64,000 bases of DNA from Thereva unica. Taxonomy: Eukaryota > Arthropoda > Insecta > Diptera > Therevidae. Each line of letters starts with the position of its first letter. Position 1 is the first letter of the stretch. The position numbers and the translations under genes are program-made. This document shows, piece after piece, positions 18,337 to 28,849 of this stretch. The notes under the pieces are model-generated. The model was not told the DNA's origin. It saw nothing but the letters and a program-made list of their open reading frames with translations, and searched no databases. Location of the stretch: assembly GCA_949987705.1 (NCBI GenBank), contig OX465282.1:12698501-12762500 (forward strand). The letters run 5' to 3'.

Positions 18337-18364
18337 TGTCTCCCTAGACACGTCCTAAAATCAA

Positions 18365-18720
18365 TGACTTGTTTTTTATTGTATATTTTGGGATGGCAAA
18401 GGGGCTCGGCGGCCATTACCTTTCGACAATTTCGATCTATCCCGGCCATTCATCCAATATCGCTACAGTCGAAATTGAGCTTTGGCTCCTTACCAAGTTA
18501 TCAATCTCTTCCTTGGTCTGCATATTTCTAGAATTTGTTGCTATCATGAGTCGTTTTGCAAACCGACAATCACGTAATTTATGGACGATCCCTTATACTT
18601 CTTGTCATTCTAAGCATGCCCGCGCCCACCACAGAGTTTCTATCGATCGAAAGTTTAGTCGGGCTTTTAATCAATATAAATATGCAGGCTAGAGCGCATA
18701 TTGCAACTATTATTAAATAA
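18365..18720. other. unassigned intron sequence
   Basis: A 107-codon frame (18369-18692) exists but shows no family features. This may be the decayed 5' part of the following LOA-like copy. Confidence 0.3.
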
Positions 18721-18726
18721 GTTTTA

Positions 18727-21195
18727 ATGGGTTACACTATTGCCTTGACGATGGGGATGATAACATGGAAACCGATGGTGAAAGCGCAGCTCAGAGCGAA
18801 GTTGAGGCGGAGATGGCAGTCGTCGAACCAAAACATCCGGGAAATCGTGCGGGTAATACAAATAAACCTGCATCATTGTAAAGCAGCATCCGCTCCGCTT
18901 CTGGCATCAGGCGAAGTCTATGTTGCCCTAGTCCAAGAGCCATGGATCGTTGGTGATAGGATTTGGAGTTTAAGGACACCTAAATTTAATCTCTTTTATA
19001 CCAAAGGTAAAGGAGGACTCAGAACAGGTATTGTGGTCAAAAATACGCATCCTTCTTCTCCCTAAATTTAGTGGTCGACCTAGAGTTAAAACAGAAGAAA
19101 CTCAGGATGGCCTCTTTCTATCTAGCTCAAGATGATAAAGGCCCTCTATCTCCTATGGCCTTTCAGGACCTGGTAAGGCAAAACGATCCTACCACAGTCC
19201 TGGTTATGGGAGGTGATACAAATGCACACCAAACACACGCGGACACCAATGATCGAGGTGAGGTTATTTTGAACTACCAACTAAACACCAAGTTTCCTAT
19301 TTGTAGCAAACAAACAAGTCCTGGAGATCACCCTTGTCTCAGACTGCTAATCCGACCGAATAGTGGTCCTTAAAAAGAAAATTGGGGTCACCATACTAGG
19401 CTAATCGCAAAGAACCTTGCCCCAGGTGACCCTGTATTTCCAAAAATCAAGAAAAACTCGACAGAATTGTGAACATTTTTACAGAACAATGCATTTACGC
19501 CATTAATAAAGGTTGTCCGAACAGACCGCATAAAGAAGCTTCCAAACCCCCATGGTGGTCTCGCTAACTTGAAACACTCCGAAAAGAGTGCAGAGAGGAA
19601 TTTAATTCAGCTAGACGCAGTAACAATGCAACCTCCTGAGGCTGCTATAAGTTGAAGCTGAATAGATAAAAAATGGCAATAAAGAAAACCAAACGTTTCT
19701 CCTGGGCTGCCGTTTGCAGCAATATAGAGTCCAAAACACAACCCTCAAGGCTACATAAAGTATTAACTAAAGCGCCAACAGTGCTTAGTTATTTACGCAA
19801 TCAAAACGGCGATGGGACTGACTTAAGCAGAGAATCTCTGAAACTACACTTGGATACTCACTTCTCGAGTAGTGCTAAGGCTGAGACAATTATCACAATA
19901 TCACTTCAGCCTCACCGCATGACTTAAATGGGCTGTAAACACCTTCGAGCTCTATAAATCACCAGGCTCTGACGGCATAGTGTGGGCACAACTGCAGCGT
20001 ACCTTTAGTTACATCATGCCCTGGCCTGGTCTGCTCTTCAGTCATTTGTTTCAACCATTAAAAAATCCCTCGGGGTCAAGGAGTATACATTAGTAGCATT
20101 TCTTGACATAGAGGGAGCGTTGAACAACATACTCCCGCACGCCATTACCTTGGCCTTAATAGAACAGGAGATTGAGGCCTCGCTGGTGTCTCTCATCCAC
20201 CAAATACTTACTAGCAGGATGGTGAGCGCGAGACTCAAGGCGACAGTTTGGTCCGAAGGGCCGTAAATAGAGGCATCCCGCAGGTAGGAGTACTTTCCCC
20301 GCTCCTATGGGTTGTAACTATGAACCAGCTGATGCGACGCATGGAGTCAGAGGGCCATCATGTCCTGGCGTGCGCGTATGAGCTTGTTATCATCACAAAA
20401 TGAAAATATTCAAAGTCCTCTGTGATCTCATGGAGGCGGCGTTACAAACCCCTCTGAAACCGGGCTGCCACGCGCGCACTCAGCGTTAACTCAGTAAAAA
20501 CGGATCTCGTCATCTTCACAAGGAAGTATAAAACCCCACCTTTAACACCCCTGATGCCTGGTCAACGAAATATAGAGGGAAATTGTAAAGCTGACGAACT
20601 AGGAAAGGCATGACCGCCACTTTCCTCCCAGGAAAGAAAAGAGTTGATATGCCTTGGGCCACTTTTAAACTCCGATGCAAACAGCACTCAATGCAACAAG
20701 CGAAGAAGCATTGGAGGGATCTTAATAAATGCATCTTTGTCAAAACAACCTAGCCCTTTTATGATCTCGGGCGAACCACTTCACTACTGAGACTCGGGAG
20801 ACAAGAACTCTCAGCTATAGTGGGAGTGCTGGCCGGACACTGTCTGCTAGGGATGCATGCTATCCGCTTAGGTCTTGAGATCTACGATTTCTGCAGAAGC
20901 TGTAAGAATCCGGACAAGGAGGAAAGTGTACTACATCTCTTCTGTCACTGCCCAGCCCTAAGCAGTTTGAGACTAATCATAATTGATTAACTCTTTCTAA
21001 GCACGCTTACGGAAATCTTGAAGATTGGGATGCCGCAATTTAGAAGATTTATTACTTCATCGAAACGGTTTAACGAAGAAATGACACAGGTTTAAAGTGG
21101 GATCACTATGGCATCACAATGGGCCTAAACTTTTGGCCTAAGGGTATGAGTTTAAACAAACAGCACAGTCATATCTAACCTAACCTAACCTATCT
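18727..21195 (+). mobile_element. degenerate LOA-like non-LTR retrotransposon
   Basis: Plus-strand fossil with many stops. The endonuclease begins at about 18860 (VIQINLHHCKAASAPL, LVQEPWIVGD, GGDTNAHQTHADTNDRGEV). RT remnants follow at about 19945-20300 (SPGSDGIVWAQL, FLDIEGALNN). Then comes the C-terminal C-x2-C...H-x3-C motif at about 20889-20955 (CRSC...HLFCHC). The same domain order as the intact element, but clearly another family. The 3' end at about 21175-21193 is three copies of CCTAA in tandem. Confidence 0.75.
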
Positions 21196-21490
21196 AGATA
21201 CATGTATCAGTATCATTTTTATCCATGATATTCAGGTGATATCTGACGGATTCAGGTGATATCTGAAGGGAACCTTCTGTGTTCGTGTTTTATATTTGAG
21301 TCGCTTATTTGGGCAGCCATGTCTTGTCTAGACAAAGCCCAAATCCGCGCCCTCATATTCATCGGAGGTAGCACCATTTCCTCCTTTATATATATTTTAA
21401 GCCACCGTAGAAATGCAATAACCCTGTCAAAATTGTAAGAAAATAAAAGGCAGCAGGACTCCACGGCATTATTCGCAAGACAAGACTAGC
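21196..21490. other. unassigned intron sequence with short tandem repeat
   Basis: ttcaggtgatatctga occurs twice near 21230-21266 in tandem. No gene or transposon end is recognised. Confidence 0.35.
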
Positions 21491-21499
21491 CTATTTTGA

Positions 21500-22075
21500 T
21501 TATTGCTAGGAGAGGTATTGGGTCCAAAAGTATCGCGGCCGCTACACTTGGCCTATCGTAGTTCTGCACTTCTATACCTCAGGTTCTGCCGTCCGCCTAG
21601 TGGCTTGTCGCTTAGACTTAAGGGCAGACTCGTCCTCCTAAAAGAAACGCCTGCGGGCAGTCCTCCGACCTTCCTTTCCTCCATTGTCGGTAGTCTAGGG
21701 AATAAGGCGCCTGGCTTCCATCCCAGAGGTCCCGGTTTCGAATCCCGGCAGCACCACGGTCCTTCGCCTTTCCCACTTTCGCCACCTATATAACTTTGCT
21801 TCTTTCTTTACATTCCTGATTCCTCTATCAAGCGCATGTCATCGGTTGGTTGATGAGATTTACCTCGTTTCAGGAGGAGTTGTTTCTCGGTGCCTCGATG
21901 TCAGATGCTTGTGGCAGTTCCTTTCTTCACTTCGCTCTCTCTTCAATAACTTACGATTAGAGCTTGCTGTTCGACATTGCACTCTGTACGAAAAAATAGG
22001 TTGTCGACAGTACAAAGGGGCTTTCTCTGAGCCTCTAGTCGATGCCCAGATCGTTGAACGAAAGTGCAAAAAGTA
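21500..22075 (+). mobile_element. tRNA-derived SINE (copy 1)
   Basis: A tRNA-like head at about 21687-21757 has an A-box-like tagtctagggaataagg and the B-box GGTTTCGAATCC at 21734-21745. A unique body follows that is shared with the minus-strand copy at about 32195-32720 (catcggttggttgatgaga, gtcgacagtacaaag, gcctctagtc). It is more diverged than that copy. The region upstream of the tRNA head also has weak similarity to the other copy, so the 5' boundary is approximate. Confidence 0.75.
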
Positions 22076-22471
22076 GATACTGCCATGCAGCCGTCCGTCG
22101 ACACGATGATTTTACAACTTGGCTTATCAGTTTTTGAGGGGTGTTCTCCTTCTCACCTATTGCATTCGTCCTCCTCCTTTCCGTTGGAAGTTGTCCATTA
22201 TCCATTCAGAGTTAACAGTGTCACCAGTTTATGATCATAGTAGGGGATTGGGAATAAGAGGTGGAAGGTGTCATATCCGAGGATCTAACACTAGGCTTCA
22301 CATAGGAAGCATGCGCTGCCTTGCTGGCAGAAATTTGATATCAAAATCAATTCAAACTGGTGTAACTTATGGAACTAATATAATTATTATCTGCCCAAAA
22401 TTCTGTAGTGTTTCCTAAAATGCTCTTAAATATATTATTCAGAAATCTCTACTCTTTTTATTGTTTTCTAG
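22076..22471. other. intron tail before UFSP2 exon 2
   Basis: No transposon or gene recognised. Ends in a pyrimidine-rich acceptor, tgttttctag. Confidence 0.4.
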
Positions 22472-23685
22472 GCAGCCAAACCGGAACAACAACAACTCTA
22501 CCACCAAACACAAAAATCCTAGATCTACTTAACATGGCCAACAACACAAGGAACGAATCAAATAAAACAAAAAAGAATCAGAAACCCGCACCACCGGCAG
22601 ATTACGAAATAATGAATGTCCAAGTGATGCGAGCCAAAACAAAAGAATCCTCAACAATAGCCGCCGCACGAAGTGAGATTAAACAGAATGAAGTAAAGTA
22701 TCGCATACCACTAGAAATAGATGCAATGGCGATGCTATACCGTAATACAAAAATAGTCGGCCTTTATGATATTCTAATCGAGAGCATCTGTCGGTCATTG
22801 AGATTAATTGAACAGACCCTTGTCGATTGCGTTAAGAGGGGCGATTCGCTTAAAATACCACGTACTTATCATTTTGCTGTGCCAGATTTTGGGCATTTCT
22901 TGTCCTGTGTTTACTTAGATGAATACCCAGAAGATAATCCATATCTACTGCAGAAGAGGAAAAAGCTACATCATCACTTTGGTTTACCAATAACCCGGCC
23001 ATATTTTCGTAAGGCAAATCGTCATATATTTAAGGAGGAGCTAACAAATGCCCCGCTAGTTAACCCTCATGTAGGATTAAAACCAAGTGGGGTTAAGGAT
23101 GGGACCCAGTATCTAGTACAAGGAAAATACAGCTACTATCACTATATGCAGCAAAAGTTCGATGATAACGGCTGGGGTTGTGCTTATAGATCGCTACAAA
23201 CACTAATATCATGGTTCAGATGGCAAGGCTATTCAGAACGGCCAGTACCAACACACGAGCAGATACAGAAATATTTAGTAGATATTGGTGATAAGCCGCA
23301 GAATTTTATCGGTTCTAAACAATGGATTGGCTCGACTGAAGTTGGCATGTGCTTAACCGGGTTTATAAATGTCGATTCGCGAATTTTACATGTCAGCTCT
23401 GGCGGTGATCTATCATCGAAAGGATCTGAGCTAGCGATGCATTTCGAATCCCAGGGAACCCCGATTATGATTGGTGGCGGTGTTTTAGCGCATACGATAA
23501 TTGGTGTTGATTTTAATTCAATTACAGGCGATATTAAATTTTTAATACTTGATCCGCATTATACTGATGTTGATGATTTGAATATTATACAAGGAAAAGG
23601 TTGGTGTGGCTGGAAAGGTGCAGATTTTTGGGATAAGAAATCATATTATAATCTCTGCATGCCACAGAGACCGATTACATATTAG
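22472..23685 (+). CDS. UFSP2: UFSP2, exon 2 (catalytic domain)
   Basis: UFM1-specific cysteine protease 2, which matures UFM1 and removes it from targets at the endoplasmic reticulum in characterised animals. This exon carries the whole peptidase C78 domain. The catalytic Cys lies in DDNGWGCAYRSLQT (codon 23179-23181, residue about 389 of the spliced protein). The Asp and His are in LILDPHY (residues about 513 and 515). Family blocks GDKPQNFIGSKQWIGSTEV, GGGVLAHTI and GWCGWKGADFW are all present, ending NLCMPQRPITY. No damage seen. The ATG near 22408 is intronic and not the start, because the acceptor is at 22470-22471. Confidence 0.96.
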
Positions 23686-23758
23686 GCAAAAATTTATATA
23701 AATTATTATATTTTTTCTTTTTAAAATTTTGTATATTTTCTTTTACTATTTTTTTAAA

Positions 23759-23764
23759 AATAAA
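23759..23764 (+). promoter_or_regulatory. poly(A) signal of UFSP2
   Basis: AATAAA about 75 bases after the stop codon in an AT-rich 3' UTR. Confidence 0.6.
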
Positions 23765-23825
23765 AAGCTTTTATGTACTCAGGTAAATGTTTTTTAAATG
23801 CAAATGTCGATATAATTTTGTCGGT

Positions 23826-23960
23826 AACCTGAATGAATGAAGGTGATCGACTACCATCCCAGAGTTTTAGGTTCGAATCCCTCGCGACTCCTATTCCTTT
23901 GTCTATTCATCTCCTTTTCTCTATCTAAATTGCAATATCCTCTATCGTCTATAAATTATA
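23826..23960 (+). mobile_element. short tRNA-like SINE fragment
   Basis: A tRNA-like head with the B-box GGTTCGAATCC at about 23870-23880 and an A-box-like segment at about 23826; the body resembles the start of the two larger SINE copies (tattcctttgtctattcatc). Shorter and more diverged. Confidence 0.5.
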
Positions 23961-24580
23961 TTTCGGGTTGTCCTAGATAAACCTTTTTTCGAGGCCTGCC
24001 GAGACAGCCGTTGCGTGGTAGTCAAGCGTATCTGGACAAGCTTTATATTGGAAGCAGTCTTCATTTCCTTAAGTAATTTTGAGCCTTTTCGGGCTGGGGC
24101 CGTCCCCGTAAGGATATAAGCGGTGGTTTTAGGGTCAGTGGTGGTCACCCATCAGCGGAAAAGGGGGAATACATGTAGCATAATATGCACGTGCCCCACC
24201 TATTCCGGACTGTTAGAAGTGCGTTCATAACCTAGCGGTGGCTAACTATCGTATGAGAGTGGATAGAATAATATGATCGGAAAAATTTGTGTCGTTTAAT
24301 GTATCAGTTGTGTGGCCCCGTATTTTAGGGTATTGGAGGTTGATTTTGCTTTCATTTTGTCATATTTTTTGCATTTTGCCATATTTTTCGCTGTGAGGGT
24401 GGAGCGGCTTCAGAAGTGCAATATTTGGAGTGGCTTTGGTTTTGTAGCGGGCGATGTGACGGAATGTGACTCCAAAAAGCGGGTCAACCTCTAGTGTGGA
24501 GCTACACCACTTTTGCAGTCAGCGACACATTTGTTGCGAGAGGGCACGACCGGATCCCGGTTGTAGAGCCTTTTAATAAA
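23961..24580. other. unassigned intergenic sequence
   Basis: No gene seen. Parts recur near 25920-25945 (ggtggttttagggtca), so it probably belongs to the repeat family that follows. Confidence 0.35.
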
Positions 24581-25760
24581 TAATAATTTAGGGTCCAGTG
24601 TAACAGAGCATTAGAGCAAGTATTTCTCCCCAAAGTTGCTTCCACGGTGTTTCGCCAGCTACGCTAGCCTCTCTAGCGGGTATGTGGTTATTTGTGTTGT
24701 GCAGACTTCTGCAAGCCTTCAGTTGGTTACTTCGGGGTTTTGCTTCCTTGGTGACCGGAGCGGAAATGATCGTGGTTGCTCGCCAGTACTGGCGGTCGAT
24801 GAGGGGACATTGCAAGTTTGGCTGGGGGCACTTTGGGACATGGGATTTTCCTGATCCTAAGCTATGCCCGACCAAACTTGCCGCCAATATAGCCACCCGT
24901 TCGTCTCAGCTCGTAATAGACCTTTGGTCCACAGAGAACTCTCCACTCCTACACCTTTAAGGTAGTTTTTTGGATATCCAACGTTTTCAACAAAATGTAT
25001 CCCCAGGGAAGCACCGGACCACAACATAGCTTTGCGGCAGCTTTCCCTCGTCTACAGCGACAAGGCTTTCTCCTTCCAGGACTTAAGGCGGCCCATCACA
25101 TTGGTGTGCAGCAACCCCAATGAATCTGGGCTGCTCTGACTGCTACTCCAACTCGGTAATATCCTCCAGAAAACTCCCTTGGACGGCAACTGGCTGTTCT
25201 GTGGTCAGAAGATTCTCCGGATATACACATCGCAAGAACGTCCATTCTGACACTTTCTGCCATTTCATCGGACTTCTTTTCTGGAGGGTTTTCAGTCGGA
25301 TTTTCAAACCGTATGCCCGGAGCCTTCACCTTTTCGCCGAGTTATTGTGGTTTGGAGGAGATCCAGAGGATCTAACTATCTTCTTATTAAGTAAAACGGC
25401 ATTCTTCTCTTCCTCGAGGGCGATGCAGAGCCCTGCAGCTTCTACACGGGAGTACCCAGCTTCCAGAAATCCTTGTCGAAAGGCGGTCGCTTTTTTGGGT
25501 CGCCTCTCCGATGGAGCAAAAGGTGCCCGTACTTCCGCAGGTGGACCTCTAAGGAGATCTGCTTCCAATGAAGGAGTGATCTAAGCGCACTCCACCGTGG
25601 TTCATGGACTCAGTCTGCCCTCCTTGAAGAGGTATCCCGAAAATTTCCCTTCATTGGAGCCAAATTCGTCACCCTACTCCATGGGTTCAGAAATATCCAA
25701 CTGGCCTTGCAGGTCGTCCTGTTAGGGGATATGAAAGCCCAAGAAGTGTTTGGAACTTTG
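24581..25760. repeat. unclassified interspersed repeat, copy A
   Basis: Collinear with 25900-27340 at moderate divergence; shared landmarks include ttgcttcc-acg-gtgtttcgccag, ctgtggtcagaagattctcc, ttctgacactttctgccatt and ccttcattgga. Minus-strand frames contain a coiled-coil-like segment (GYSRVEAAGLCIALEEEKNA), suggestive of a retrotransposon gag or ORF1, but no RT is recognised. Confidence 0.55.
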
Positions 25761-25779
25761 AGAGGTGCTAAGGTTTTTT

Positions 25780-25897
25780 GAAAAAAGGCGCAATCAAAAT
25801 TTTATTTTTTGCTCGAAATTGTTTTTCGCATTCATTTTGGCGCCCTTCGCCACCTTACGCCTAGAGCGACCGCTCCATTCGCTCTACCCTAGGGCCG
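25780..25897. repeat. terminal segment of a hAT-like element (copy 1)
   Basis: The block from ctcgaaattgtttttcgcat to ccctagggccggcgctg recurs at 27715-27834. The end read inward, cagcgccggccctaggg, resembles other CAG-starting hAT-like termini in this window. The other end of the element was not found. Confidence 0.5.
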
Positions 25898-25899
25898 GC

Positions 25900-27340
25900 G
25901 CTGGCTGGGGACCTCATAAGGATTTCGATGGTGGTTTTAGGGTCACAGTTCCGCCTGTAGCGGCAATAGAGGAAGTATATTTTCTCTGAGTTGCTTCCCC
26001 GACGTTTCGCCATCAGCACCACCTTCTTTGGAGGCTATTTGGATGTTTGTATTGCATTGCTAGTAAGGTTGAGATGGTGAAGAAAGTCACCTTCTCGTTG
26101 AAAGAGGCTTCTCCTACCATCAGCCCAAAATTGCAGTGTTCACCATCCTGACAACGACATCTCTGTGAATTTTATGCGATGCACTTTGTGGAGTAGTCTC
26201 CACTCCTACACCCTTAGGGTCTTCTTTTGGACCCCTATCCAATAATGCCAGTGGGGTCTTTTCTTGCTGCCGGAAAGTACCCGATTACAAAAATGCTGCG
26301 CGGCAGCTTGCCTCGTCTACAGCAACAAGAGCTTTGTACCAGAACTCGAATGTGGGATCCCGAGGGAACAAGAATTCACCCAATTTGTGTTTCTTTACTT
26401 TCTCATGCAGGAAAAGGCGCGGAAATTTTCACTTCCCCTCGTTCAGGAATTAGCCGGAGTTTTTCGGTCCTGCGATTTGTTGCAAGTTGTCAATTGACAA
26501 TTTTGTGTATGTATGTGGGTATCTTAAAAAGCGGCATACACATAGACAATCGACATTTATGTTATCTTCTTCTTGATTTGCAAGAAATTGCCCAAAAATC
26601 GTTTCTTTACTTTCAGGATTTTTGACAAAATTATCCCCACCATTCAAGTAAGTTTTTGCCTAACAAATTTTTGCAGGAAAAGTACTAGAACAAACCTAAG
26701 GCTTGCTCCTTCCAAGGCTTAAGGCGGCTCATCATAGAGTGAGCACCGCCTCCTACTGACCTGGGCTGTTCTGAGCCCTGAGCTGTTCTGAGCCCTGAGC
26801 CAATTCGGCACTGCCTCCAGAAGACCTCCTTGCACGGTAACTAGTTATTTCGTGGTCAGAAGAGTCTCCGAATTGTTAGTCGCAAGCCCGCCAATTCTGA
26901 CACTTTCCGCTATTTGACAGAAGGTCCTTTGGAGAGTCGTTCTAGACTTCGTTATGGGTGCCCGACTTTTCTTAAGGCTTTTCAAACCGCCATACCCTTT
27001 TCGCCAGGTTATTATGCCCTAGAGAACATCCAGATGATCTAACCTTCTTCTTATTAAGAAAATCGGCATCCCTTTCTTCCTCGGGGCCCACTCAGACCCT
27101 ACCAGCCTCGACATACACGGAGTAGCCAGTTTCCAGATATCGGAAGGAGGAGTGATCCCAACGTACTCCATCCCTGGGTTTACGGGCTCAGACTTCCCTC
27201 CCTGAAGAAGAATCCCGAAAACTTTACTTCACTGGGACCACATTCGACACCTTGAAGCATGGATCCAAAAATATCTTACTGGCTTTGTAGGTCGTTCTTT
27301 TGGGAGCCCCAGAAATTTTTGGGGCGTTAAGAAATACTTC
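25900..27340. repeat. unclassified interspersed repeat, copy B
   Basis: Diverged second copy of 24581-25760, with an extra segment (about 26310-26690) absent from copy A and a small internal duplication (gagctgttctgagccct twice near 26775-26810). No intact ORF. Confidence 0.55.
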
Positions 27341-27714
27341 ATCTTTATGTTTCTTTTAAGGTATTTCTATATTGATACCTCGAGCTAGGCGAGAAAGAAT
27401 GGTCGCCCATGGCAGAGCTCTGTATCCCCAATGGAAGGCTAATTGAAACCGAAGTTCGCCTGGGATCCGCAGTCCATCGTTAGTAGTACATTCAAGCAAT
27501 ACCATTCATAACTTCAGAACGATTGTTTACACATTAGGATTCCGGTTTTTATCGAGTTTAGTTCCGTCTTATTCAGTCTGCTCCATGGACCTCAAGCAGG
27601 ATGTAGCCTAAGGCCATGTACGATCGGTCTTGGAGTCAGTGCTCCGTGCTTGTGCCGTACTCGAGTCATATTGATGAGTACATAGACTTGTCTAGCAACA
27701 AATAACGCCCTCAA

Positions 27715-27834
27715 AAAGTGCCATACAAATTTTAGTTTTTTCTCGAAATTATTTTTCGCATTCATTTTGGCGCCCCTTACCACCTGGCACCTAGAGCGAC
27801 CGCTCCACTCGCTCTACCCTAGGGCCGACGCTGA
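27715..27834. repeat. terminal segment of a hAT-like element (copy 2)
   Basis: About 85-90% similar to 25780-25897 by eye. Confidence 0.5.
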
Positions 27835-27911
27835 TAAGAATTATATATTTGATTTGTACGGGATCCGTTCACTCGGCGCGAAAGCTTATCCAAGACACAA
27901 AGCGAAGATTC

Positions 27912-28313
27912 TAAAGGCTTACACCCCAGGCTACAACCAAAAAACAGATGTCGTCACTAGTCCAGTATCCTCACAGCTAAACTACTAACGTCGATATCTT
28001 AAAGGCTTACACCCCAGGCTACAACCAAAACAGATGTCGTCACTAGTCCAGAATCCTCACAGCTAAACTACTAACGTCGATATCTTATACCATGTTCGCA
28101 CTGAGCCGAAATTACGTGATTTCGGCTATTTTGGTGATTTCGCTCAAATCACGTTCAAAATCATGTGATTTCCCATGTATTCTTGTGATTTCGAAATCAT
28201 CTCAAACCTCGTAATTTTGGCAAAATTACGAACGAAATCATGTCGAAGCCAATACTCAAACCTAAAAATCGAATTCAGCTCTACAGCTAAACTACTAACG
28301 TCGATATCTTATA
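27912..28313. repeat. tandem repeat, ~88-bp unit
   Basis: Two adjacent copies (27912-28000 and 28001-28088) start aaaggcttacaccccaggct and end gtcgatatctt. A third partial copy of about 33 bp (acagctaaactactaacgtc) recurs at 28281-28313 after about 190 bp of other sequence, which suggests an insertion between units. Confidence 0.75.
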
Positions 28314-28840
28314 CCGGAGACACACTTGTGGTATAGTAATTACAATATGAGCAATATTGCAATATACTTCAGGTGTGTCTCTATATACTGAGAAAAAATC
28401 TCGGTATACACTCAGTATACTCAACATTGAAACTCAATATCCCAATTGAGAAAAACTTCGTGGTATAGCTCAGTATACCCTAGATTTAAACCGAAGAATA
28501 GTCTGGGCATAACCCAAAATGATAATTTCGAACAGAATTTTAATTCTTCAATTTTGGCAGCACTACCTATCAAAGATTTTTATGTCAGTTGAAGGAGTTA
28601 AGTTGTTTATCCTTTTCTATTTCACTTTTATTTTTAATATAAATTAATAATAATTTCACAATATTTCTATTCATATTTAACTGCAGCACAATAATTTAAT
28701 TTAATTTGCAAATCTGACAGATAAATGACAACCAAATAACTCAGTATACTAATGCAAGTGTGTCTTCACATTTTTATATTGCAATATGGCAATATTGCAA
28801 TATCCCGATCTCAATTGCTATACCACAAGTCTGTCTCCGG
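28314..28840. mobile_element. 527-bp MITE with TA target duplication
   Basis: TIRs start ccggagacacacttgtggta and end with the inverse (with mismatches); inner palindromes use atattgcaatat. TA flanks both ends. No coding sequence. It inserted at the end of the 88-bp tandem array. Confidence 0.8.
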
Positions 28841-28849
28841 TATTATACA

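Larger units (their letters stand above)
15561..18355. mobile_element. long-TIR (Foldback/Mutator-like) element with 9-bp TSD
   Basis: Terminal inverted repeats of about 245-300 bp beginning ggacgtgtctagggagacac and ending with the inverse. The left arm is 15561-15595 plus 16513-16727 (split by a later MITE) and the right arm is 18059-18355. The 9-bp direct repeat TAAAATCAA flanks it exactly (15552-15560 and 18356-18364). Long TIRs, a 9-bp TSD and short tandem units in the arms are Foldback/MULE traits. The unique interior (16728-18058) holds small unidentified ORFs and another MITE. Confidence 0.85.
15283..22471 (+). other. UFSP2 intron, 7.19 kb, transposon-filled
   Basis: Bounded by donor g|gtaggt and acceptor tgttttctag|gc. 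The content is almost entirely mobile DNA: a palindromic MITE, a long-TIR element with three nested insertions, a dead LOA-like element and a SINE, separated by short unassigned stretches. With the named insertions removed, under 2 kb of sequence remains. Confidence 0.85.

Noticed and set aside
21175..21195. Telomeric repeat tract
   Set aside because: Only three CCTAA units at a retrotransposon 3' end; too short and wrongly placed for a telomere.
21687..21757. Possible functional tRNA genes here and at 32550-32620
   Set aside because: The heads sit on repeated SINE bodies and do not give a clean, fully paired cloverleaf with a definite anticodon.
22408..22471. ATG upstream of UFSP2 exon 2 as the gene start
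   Set aside because: The acceptor tgttttctag lies at 22462-22471 and splicing to exon 1 at 15282 gives an in-frame, family-length protein; the upstream codons are intronic.
25120..25584. 154-codon plus frame in repeat copy A
   Set aside because: Not conserved in copy B, where stops interrupt it; repeat-derived.
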